Positions 6,117 to 10,168 of a stretch of DNA of 10,168 nucleotides are shown one piece after another. Source of the stretch: DASZZX01 sp036260415 (GTDB taxonomy: Bacteria; Actinomycetota; Nitriliruptoria; Nitriliruptorales; JAHWKO01). Each line of letters opens with the position of its first letter. The first letter of the stretch is position 1. The notes under the pieces are model-generated. The model had not been told where the DNA came from, did no database searches, and saw only the letters and a list, made by a program, of their open reading frames with translations. The stretch spans positions 1 through 10,168 of the forward strand of contig DASZZX010000046.1 in NCBI GenBank assembly GCA_036260415.1. The letters are read 5' to 3'. Made by a program: the position numbers and the translations under genes.

Positions 6117-6485
6117 ATGATCCAGCAGGAGTCACGGCTGAAGGTGGCCGACAACACCGGGGCCCGAGAGGTCCTGTGCATCCGCGTGCTCGGCGGATCC
6201 GGTCGTCGGTACGCCTCGATCGGTGATGTGTTCGTCGGAACGGTCAAGGAGGCCATCCCGGCGGCCAACGTCAGGAAGGGCGAGGTGGTGCGCTGCGTCG
6301 TCGTGCGCACCGCCAAGGAGCGGCGCCGCCCGGACGGCTCCTACATCAAGTTCGACGAGAACGCCTGCGTGCTGATCCGCCCCGACGGCACCCCGCGCGG
6401 CACGCGGATCTTCGGACCGGTAGGCCGCGAACTGCGCGACCAACGCTTCATGCGGATCATCTCGCTCGCACCAGAGGTGCTGTGA
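6117..6485 (+). CDS. rplN: 50S ribosomal protein L14
   Basis: The protein has 122 residues, exactly the usual bacterial length. It starts MIQQESRLKVADNTGAREVLCIRVLGG, continues with the DVFVGTVKEAIPAANVRKGEVVRCVVVRT block and GSYIKFDENACVLI, and ends with the GTRIFGPVGRELRD motif and ISLAPEVL. L14 lies at the subunit interface near L19 and binds the silencing factor RsfS. The upstream sequence is purine-rich (GCGAGAGAGAA) and has no strict AGGAGG, but the start is fixed by the invariant MIQ N-terminus. It is the first gene of the spc operon. Its TGA overlaps an in-frame GTG that is an alternative start for rplX. Confidence 0.98.
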   Translation: MIQQESRLKVADNTGAREVLCIRVLGGSGRRYASIGDVFVGTVKEAIPAANVRKGEVVRCVVVRTAKERRRPDGSYIKFDENACVLIRPDGTPRGTRIFGPVGRELRDQRFMRIISLAPEVL

Positions 6486-6505
6486 GCACAGGGGGACGGA
6501 CGACC

Positions 6506-6835
6506 ATGCAGCGGGTACGCAAGGACGACCGGGTGGAGGTCATCGCCGGCAAGGACCGGGGCAAGGAAGGCCGCGTCATCCACGTGTTCCCCGACGAGCA
6601 CCGCGTGCTGGTCGAGGGCATCAACTACGTGCGCAAGCACGAGCGCATCAGACAGAACCGCCGCGGAGCCCAGGAGGGCGGCATCATCGAGACCGAGGCG
6701 CCGATCCACCTGTCGAACGTGATGCCCGTCTGCCCCAACTGCAAGACCGGGCGCCGGGTCGGGTTCCGGCTGGTGGACGAGACCGACCGCCGCTCGAAGG
6801 TGCGCCACTGCACCAAGTGCGACACGACGTTCTGA
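6506..6835 (+). CDS. rplX: 50S ribosomal protein L24, Cys4 form
   Basis: From the ATG at 6506 the protein has 109 residues. The KOW domain is clear (MQRVRKDDRVEVIAGKDRGKEGRVIHVFPDEHRVLVEGIN, residues 1-40). It is followed by RRGAQEGGIIETEAPIHLSNVM, which is typical of actinobacterial L24. L24 starts 50S assembly and lies near the tunnel exit. The C-terminus has CPNC (76-79) and CTKC (102-105), a zinc-ribbon-like Cys4 pair absent from E. coli and mycobacterial L24 but known in some others such as Thermus. I chose 6506 because it aligns with the family start and has a GGGGGA stretch upstream. A GTG at 6482, overlapping the rplN stop as GTGA, would add eight residues and remains possible. Confidence 0.95.
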   Translation: MQRVRKDDRVEVIAGKDRGKEGRVIHVFPDEHRVLVEGINYVRKHERIRQNRRGAQEGGIIETEAPIHLSNVMPVCPNCKTGRRVGFRLVDETDRRSKVRHCTKCDTTF

Positions 6836-6861
6836 CCAGGCGCATGGCGGAGACACAACAC

Positions 6862-7440
6862 ATGAGCACCACGACCACCCACTACGTTCCACGCCTCAAG
6901 CAGCGCTACCGCGACGAGATCGTGCCGGCGCTGGCGGAACGGCTGCACATCACCAACGTCATGGCGGTGCCACGGCTGCAGAAGATCGTCGTGAACGTCG
7001 GGATCGGCGAGGCCATCAACGATGCCAAGGCCCTCGAGGGCGCCATCCGGGACCTGGCCGTCATCACCGGCCAGCGACCCCGCGTGAACCGCGCCCGCCG
7101 GTCGATCGCCGGCTTCAAGCTGCGTGCCGGCATGCCGGTGGGCGTCAAGGCGACCCTGCGGGGTGATCGCATGTGGGAGTTCTGCGATCGTCTCCTGTCG
7201 ATCGCCCTGCCACGCATCCGCGACTTCCGCGGCCTCAACCCGCGGGCGTTCGACGGCCGCGGCAACTACACGTTCGGGATCACCGAGCAGTTGGTGTTCC
7301 CCGAGATCGACTACGACGACATCGATGCCGTCCGCGGGATGGACATCACGCTGGTGACCAGCGCCGAGGAAGACGACGCCGGCCGGGCTCTGCTCGAGGC
7401 CCTGGGCGTGCCCTTCGCCCGCGCGCCGCAAGCCGGTTGA
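6862..7440 (+). CDS. rplE: 50S ribosomal protein L5
   Basis: The protein has 192 residues from this start, against 179-187 for most homologues. Family blocks are PRLKQRYRDEIVPAL, VMAVPRLQKIVVNVGIGEA, ITGQRPRVNRARRSIAGFKLRAGMPVGVKATLRGDRMWEF, LLSIALPRIRDFRGLNPRAFDGRGNYTFGI and EQLVFPEIDYDDID, ending with MDITLVTSA. L5 binds 5S rRNA and contacts the P-site tRNA and the 30S head across bridge B1b. Three in-frame starts exist: GTG 6817 (inside rplX), ATG 6844 and ATG 6862. I prefer 6862 because GGAG at 6849-6852 lies 9 bases upstream and MSTTTTHYVPRLKQRY resembles actinobacterial N-termini. Start confidence is moderate; the identity is certain. Confidence 0.96.
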   Translation: MSTTTTHYVPRLKQRYRDEIVPALAERLHITNVMAVPRLQKIVVNVGIGEAINDAKALEGAIRDLAVITGQRPRVNRARRSIAGFKLRAGMPVGVKATLRGDRMWEFCDRLLSIALPRIRDFRGLNPRAFDGRGNYTFGITEQLVFPEIDYDDIDAVRGMDITLVTSAEEDDAGRALLEALGVPFARAPQAG

Positions 7441-7472
7441 CGCCGCGACGAACGACCTGACAGAGGACGACC

Positions 7473-7658
7473 ATGGCCAAGAAGTCGCTGATCGCCAAGA
7501 TGAAGCGCGAACCGAAGTACGCGGTGCAGCGTAACACGCGCTGCGCCCGCTGCGGGCGCCCCCGCGCCGTGTTCCGCCGGTTCAAGCTGTGCCGCATCTG
7601 CTTCCGTGAGATGGCGCACCGCGGCGAGCTGCCCGGCATCCGCAAGGCGAGCTGGTGA
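7473..7658 (+). CDS. rpsN: 30S ribosomal protein S14, zinc-binding (type Z)
   Basis: The protein has 61 residues, the length of the short zinc-containing S14. It reads AKKSLIAKMKREPKYAVQRNTRCARCGRP, with Cys24, Cys27, Cys40 and Cys43 forming the CxxC-x12-CxxC zinc site, and ends in the conserved MAHRGELPGIRKASW. S14 lies in the 30S head next to S3, S10 and S19. Position between rplE and rpsH is the usual one for the C+ form; zinc-independent S14 paralogues normally sit elsewhere. GAGGA at 7463-7467, 5 bases before the ATG, supports the start. It is followed by the largest gap of the window, 97 bases. Confidence 0.98.
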   Translation: MAKKSLIAKMKREPKYAVQRNTRCARCGRPRAVFRRFKLCRICFREMAHRGELPGIRKASW

Positions 7659-7703
7659 CGACCGGGACGGGACCTGCCGCCCGGGGCGTGCCCGTCGGAG
7701 CGC

Positions 7704-7725
7704 GGTGGGACGACCGTCGCCCACC
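7704..7725 (+). other. Stem-loop with bulged A upstream of rpsH
   Basis: GGTGGG (7704-7709) pairs with CCCACC (7720-7725), and CGA (7711-7713) pairs with TCG (7717-7719) around the loop CCG. A7710 is left bulged. The nine base pairs end 16 bases before the rpsH Shine-Dalgarno. In E. coli, S8 represses the spc operon by binding an mRNA hairpin near the rplE start, so a hairpin just before rpsH is of interest. I cannot show that it resembles the S8 site on 16S rRNA. Confidence 0.4.
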
Positions 7726-7741
7726 CCGAACGCGTCACCCC

Positions 7742-7748
7742 AGGAGGG
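7742..7748 (+). promoter_or_regulatory. Ribosome binding site deciding the rpsH start
   Basis: AGGAGGG lies 7 bases before the ATG at 7756 and 13 before the in-frame ATG at 7762. It therefore favours the first ATG and the N-terminus MTMTDP. Confidence 0.75.
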
Positions 7749-7755
7749 AACGACG

Positions 7756-8154
7756 ATGACCATGACCGATCCGGTCGCGGACATGCTCACGCGCCTGCGC
7801 AACGCCAGCATGGCGCACATCGACGACGTCAGCATGCCGTCGTCGGGGATGAAGGCGAGCATCGCCGAGATCCTGCAGCAGGAGGGCTACATCGTCGGCT
7901 ACCAGGTCGAGTCGACCAAGCCCCAGCCCACCCTGCACGTGCGCATCAAGTACGGGCCTCAACGCGAACGCGTGCTGTCGGGCCTGCGCCGCATCAGCAA
8001 GCCGGGGCTGCGTGTCTACGTCAAACGCCACGAGATCCCCCGGGTCCTCGGTGGTCTCGGCATCGCCATCCTGTCGACCAGCTCGGGGCTCATGACCGAC
8101 CGTGAGGCGCGGCGACAGGGCAGGGGCGGCGAGGTGGTCGCCTACGTCTGGTGA
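7756..8154 (+). CDS. rpsH: 30S ribosomal protein S8
   Basis: The protein has 132 residues, the length I recall for mycobacterial S8. The N-terminus MTMTDPVADMLTRLRNAS, the middle IKYGPQRERVLSGLRRISKPGLRVYVKRHEIPRVLGGLGIAILSTSSGLMTDREARRQG and the end GGEVVAYVW are all classic. The STSSGLMTDREA signature (107-118) forms the 16S rRNA contact. S8 is a primary assembly protein of the 30S platform, and in E. coli it is the translational repressor of the spc operon. The start is decided by AGGAGGG at 7742-7748. A 64-base gap follows before rplF. Confidence 0.98.
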   Translation: MTMTDPVADMLTRLRNASMAHIDDVSMPSSGMKASIAEILQQEGYIVGYQVESTKPQPTLHVRIKYGPQRERVLSGLRRISKPGLRVYVKRHEIPRVLGGLGIAILSTSSGLMTDREARRQGRGGEVVAYVW

Positions 8155-8218
8155 GGTCCGACGCACGGCCGCCGGTGGCTCCCCCGCCGGGCGGTGAACG
8201 AGCGAGGAGGAAGCGCTG

Positions 8219-8758
8219 ATGTCACGCATCGGCAAGTACCCGGTGCCCTTGCCCGACGGGGTATCGGTCGAGATCGACGGACGCACCGTCACGGTCCGAG
8301 GACCCAAGGGCGAACTGGTCCGCACCATGCCCAGCGGTGTCAGCATCGAGCTCGACGACGGCGCTGTGGCCGTCACCCGTGACAGCGACCACCGCACCAG
8401 CCGGGAGCGCCACGGCCTGGTCCGCACGCTCATCGCCAACATGGTGGAGGGTGTCACCAACGGCTACTCGAGATCGCTCGAGCTCGTCGGGATCGGCTAC
8501 CGTGCCACGGCGAGAGGCCGCGACCTCGAGCTCCAGGTCGGCTACAGCCACCCCGTCGTGGTGGAGGCCCCTGACGGCATCGAGCTGCAGGTGCCCGCCC
8601 CCACCCGCATCGTCGTGAGCGGGATCGACAAGGTCCTGGTCGGCCAGACCGCCGCAGACATCCGCAAGGTCCGCGAACCCGAGCCGTACAAGGGCAAGGG
8701 GATCCGCTACGAGGGCGAGCAGGTCCGGCGCAAGGCCGGCAAGGCCGCCGGCCGCTGA
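8219..8758 (+). CDS. rplF: 50S ribosomal protein L6
   Basis: The protein has 179 residues, the usual length. It consists of two tandem domains of similar fold. The N-terminal one begins MSRIGKYPVPLPDGVSVEIDG with VRGPKGEL at about 27-34. The C-terminal one includes LELVGIGYRATARGRDLELQVGYSHPV and ends with the family signature PEPYKGKGIRYEGE (154-167), followed by a basic tail. L6 lies near the sarcin-ricin loop and the factor-binding site. AGGAGG at 8205-8210, 8 bases before the ATG, is a strong ribosome binding site. A perfect 6-bp hairpin starts 2 bases after the stop codon. Confidence 0.98.
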   Translation: MSRIGKYPVPLPDGVSVEIDGRTVTVRGPKGELVRTMPSGVSIELDDGAVAVTRDSDHRTSRERHGLVRTLIANMVEGVTNGYSRSLELVGIGYRATARGRDLELQVGYSHPVVVEAPDGIELQVPAPTRIVVSGIDKVLVGQTAADIRKVREPEPYKGKGIRYEGEQVRRKAGKAAGR

Positions 8759-8760
8759 AC

Positions 8761-8778
8761 GCGGTGACCCACCACCGC
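8761..8778 (+). other. Short stem-loop in the rplF-rplR gap
   Basis: GCGGTG (8761-8766) is an exact inverted match to CACCGC (8773-8778) around the loop ACCCAC. It begins 2 bases after the rplF stop and ends 11 bases before the rplR Shine-Dalgarno. There is no U-tract. The stem is short enough to occur by chance. Confidence 0.3.
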
Positions 8779-8789
8779 CTGAACGACGC

Positions 8790-8795
8790 GGAGGG
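8790..8795 (+). promoter_or_regulatory. Ribosome binding site deciding the rplR start
   Basis: GGAGGG lies 2 bases before an ATG at 8798 and 5 before a second in-frame ATG at 8801 (ATGATG). The spacing favours 8801. Confidence 0.55.
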
Positions 8796-8800
8796 CAATG

Positions 8801-9154
8801 ATGCAGGCCGGGACACGCAGCGCGCGTGAGCGCCGCCGTGTGCGCGTGGGCAGGAAGCTCCGCGGCACCGCGGATCGCCCGCGCCTGTCCGTCTACCGCA
8901 GCAACGCCCAGATCTACGCCCAGCTCATCGATGACGACCGCGGCCATACCCTGGTGGCCGCGTCATCCCTGGACGGTGATGTCTCCGGCGACGGCCACAA
9001 GACGGACGTCGCCCGCCGCGTCGGCGAGGTCGTCGGCGACCGGGCCCGCGCAGCCGGTATCACACGGGTCGTGTTCGACCGCGGAGGCTTCCGCTACGCG
9101 GGCCGCGTGAAGGCCCTCGCCGAGGGCGCTCGCGAGCACGGCCTGGAGTTCTGA
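8801..9154 (+). CDS. rplR: 50S ribosomal protein L18
   Basis: The protein has 117 residues, normal for L18. The basic N-terminus (SARERRRVRVGRKLRGTADRPRLSVYRSNAQIYAQLIDDDRGHTLVAASS) and the C-terminus (ITRVVFDRGGFRYAGRVKALAEGAREHGLEF) are characteristic; the FDRGGFRYAGRVKALA block is the best signature. L18 binds 5S rRNA together with L5, whose gene is three genes upstream. The start is ambiguous by one codon: ATG 8798 or ATG 8801. The GGAGGG at 8790-8795 is better spaced for 8801. The stop is 21 bases before rpsE. Confidence 0.97.
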   Translation: MQAGTRSARERRRVRVGRKLRGTADRPRLSVYRSNAQIYAQLIDDDRGHTLVAASSLDGDVSGDGHKTDVARRVGEVVGDRARAAGITRVVFDRGGFRYAGRVKALAEGAREHGLEF

Positions 9155-9175
9155 CCCCACGACGAGGATCCCAGC

Positions 9176-9736
9176 ATGGCAACAGCCAGGACAGGCGGTC
9201 GCGGTCGAGGTCGCGACGACAGCCGCGACCAGCACGACGAGCGCGTCGTCAGCATCAACCGCGTCGCCAAGGTGGTGAAGGGCGGACGACGGTTCCAGTT
9301 CACCGCGCTCGTGGTCGTCGGCGACGGGCGCGGCAACGTCGGTGTCGGGCACGGCAAGGCCCGCGAGGTCCAGGCGGCCATCCAGAAGGGGGTGGAGGAG
9401 GCCAAGAAGGGCTTCTTCAGCGTGCCGATGATCGGTCGCACCATCGTCCACCCGGTCGTCGGACACGCCGGCGCCGGCCGGGTCCTGCTCAAGCCCGCCG
9501 CGCCGGGGACCGGGGTCATCGCCGGTGGCCCGGTCCGTGCCGTCGTCGAGGCCGCTGGCATCTCCGATATCCTGGCGAAGTCGTTGGGCAGCCAGAACCC
9601 GATCAACGTGGTCCATGCGACGGTCGACGCGCTGCAACGCCAGCGTGATCCCCGGGAGGTCGCCGACCTGCGCGGCAAGTCGGTCGACGAGATCGCTCCC
9701 AAGGCGATGATCCAGACGCTGCGGGAGGGGGCGTGA
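9176..9736 (+). CDS. rpsE: 30S ribosomal protein S5
   Basis: The protein has 186 residues, with a short Arg/Gly/Asp-rich N-terminal extension (about 1-22) before the double-stranded-RNA-binding-like domain. Family blocks are VVSINRVAKVVKGGRRFQFTALVVVGDGRGNVGVGHGKAREVQAAIQKGVEEAKKGFF (24-81), GAGRVLLKPAAPGTGVIAGGPVRAVVEAAGISDILAKSLGSQNPINVVHATVDAL, and a C-terminal helix. S5 helps form the mRNA entry site with S3 and S4 and affects decoding accuracy; the loop near residues 26-38, where spectinomycin-resistance changes map in other bacteria, looks normal. GAGGA at 9164-9168, 7 bases upstream, supports the ATG. The stop overlaps the rpmD GTG by four bases. Confidence 0.98.
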   Translation: MATARTGGRGRGRDDSRDQHDERVVSINRVAKVVKGGRRFQFTALVVVGDGRGNVGVGHGKAREVQAAIQKGVEEAKKGFFSVPMIGRTIVHPVVGHAGAGRVLLKPAAPGTGVIAGGPVRAVVEAAGISDILAKSLGSQNPINVVHATVDALQRQRDPREVADLRGKSVDEIAPKAMIQTLREGA

Positions 9737-9933
9737 CCGTGGTCGGCAAGCAGCTGCGCATCACCCAGGTCCGCTCGCTCATCGGCCGCCCCGCTGATCA
9801 GCGCGCCACCGTGCGGTCGCTCGGTCTGCGCCGCATCCGCCACACGGTGGTCCACCCGGACCGCCCCGAGATCCGTGGGATGTTGCACAAGGTGCCGCAC
9901 CTCGTGGTCTGGGAGGAGGTCGAGCCGTCATGA
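9733..9933 (+). CDS. rpmD: 50S ribosomal protein L30
   Basis: The protein has 66 residues, normal for bacterial L30. It shows LRITQVRSLIGRPADQRATVRSLGLRRIRHTVVHPDRPEIRGMLHKVPHLVVWEEV; the QRATVRSLGLRRI block and the ITQVRSLIG opening are diagnostic. The GTG start overlaps the rpsE stop as GTGA, with GGGAGG at 9723-9728 four bases upstream; a GTG at 9739 would shorten it by two residues. Presence of rpmD between rpsE and rplO is the usual arrangement, although some lineages lack it. The stop overlaps the rplO ATG by four bases, and GGAGGT at 9915-9920 within rpmD serves as the rplO ribosome binding site. Confidence 0.97.
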   Translation: MTVVGKQLRITQVRSLIGRPADQRATVRSLGLRRIRHTVVHPDRPEIRGMLHKVPHLVVWEEVEPS

Positions 9934-10168
9934 AGCTCCACGATCTGAAGCCCGCCGACGGTGCCCGCAAGCCCAAGCGTCGCGTCGGTCGTGGCGATCG
10001 CGGGAAGGGTGGCAAGACCGCCGGCCGCGGGACCAAGGGGACCGGGGCGCGCGGGAACGTGCCCGTCCACTTCGAGGGCGGCCAGATGCCGCTCAAGCGG
10101 CGCCAGCCGAAGCTGCCCGGGTTCAGCCGGGCCAGCAAGGCGGCCCGCCGGGACGTGGAGCACACCAT
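9930..10168 (+). CDS. rplO: 50S ribosomal protein L15, N-terminal part (partial)
   Basis: Seventy-nine codons plus two bases are present before the window ends, about half of a usual 145-150 residue L15. The N-terminus MKLHDLKPADGARKPKRRVGRG is canonical. The glycine- and basic-rich extended region that penetrates 23S rRNA follows (GKTAGRGTKGTGARG, about 28-42), then FEGGQMPLKRRQPKLPGF (48-65). L15 is a late-assembling 50S protein. The ATG overlaps the rpmD stop (ATGA) and is preceded by GGAGGT at 9915-9920, 9 bases upstream. The gene is cut by the window edge, with no sign of being broken. In most genomes secY follows it. Confidence 0.97.
   Translation, partial: MKLHDLKPADGARKPKRRVGRGDRGKGGKTAGRGTKGTGARGNVPVHFEGGQMPLKRRQPKLPGFSRASKAARRDVEHT

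Noticed and set aside
6482..6505. GTG start giving L24 eight extra residues, overlapping the rplN stop
   Set aside because: It is not excluded, since GTGA overlaps are used elsewhere in this cluster, but GAGGT upstream is only about 3 bases away and the ATG at 6506 matches the family start better.
6817..6861. Earlier GTG 6817 or ATG 6844 starts for L5
   Set aside because: They lengthen an already long L5, 6817 lies inside rplX, and neither has a well-spaced ribosome binding site, unlike ATG 6862.
8169..8194. Possible stem-loop CCGCCGG with CCGGGCGG in the rpsH-rplF gap
   Set aside because: It needs a bulged G and an 11-base loop, and several competing pairings exist in the same C/G-rich stretch, so it is not distinctive.

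Overview
The window is one uninterrupted stretch of the bacterial ribosomal-protein supercluster. It runs from the 3' end of tuf (EF-Tu) through the complete S10 operon and most of the spc operon, and ends inside rplO. All genes lie on the + strand, in the order tuf', rpsJ, rplC, rplD, rplW, rplB, rpsS, rplV, rpsC, rplP, rpmC, rpsQ, rplN, rplX, rplE, rpsN, rpsH, rplF, rplR, rpsE, rpmD, rplO'. This is the classical order with no insertion, loss or rearrangement. I see no mobile element, CRISPR array, tRNA or rRNA, and no accessory system. No gene-free stretch exceeds 97 bases.

The organism is probably a high-GC actinobacterium or a deep-branching relative. The base composition is very GC-rich and third codon positions are almost all G or C. 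L3 has the GACATPGR signature where E. coli has its methylated-glutamine loop. S8 is 132 residues and starts MTMTDP. S14 is the short zinc-binding form, and L4 ends in EVSA. S3 and L4 carry long disordered C-terminal tails, which would fit a lineage away from the well-studied genera. A precise taxon cannot be given from this sequence alone.

Layout: positions 1-141 hold the end of tuf. Only 13 bases separate it from rpsJ, so the S10 operon has no room here for its own promoter or an E. coli-style leader and is probably co-transcribed with the upstream str operon. Positions 155-6058 are the S10 operon (S10, L3, L4, L23, L2, S19, L22, S3, L16, L29, S17). Positions 6117-10168 are the spc operon (L14, L24, L5, S14, S8, L6, L18, S5, L30, L15), cut by the window end. 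Many junctions are 4-base ATGA/GTGA overlaps or 1-base overlaps, with strong Shine-Dalgarno sequences lying inside the preceding gene.

The products are structural parts of the 30S and 50S subunits plus the elongation factor that delivers aminoacyl-tRNA. The window is therefore mostly ordinary housekeeping sequence. The items worth a second look are the long S3 tail, the smaller L4 tail and altered L4 loop motif, the Cys4 zinc-ribbon candidate in L24, a His-to-Leu change in a conserved L2 motif, the missing leader before rpsJ, and good stem-loops in several of the larger intercistronic gaps, two of which have 9-bp stems with a single bulged A.
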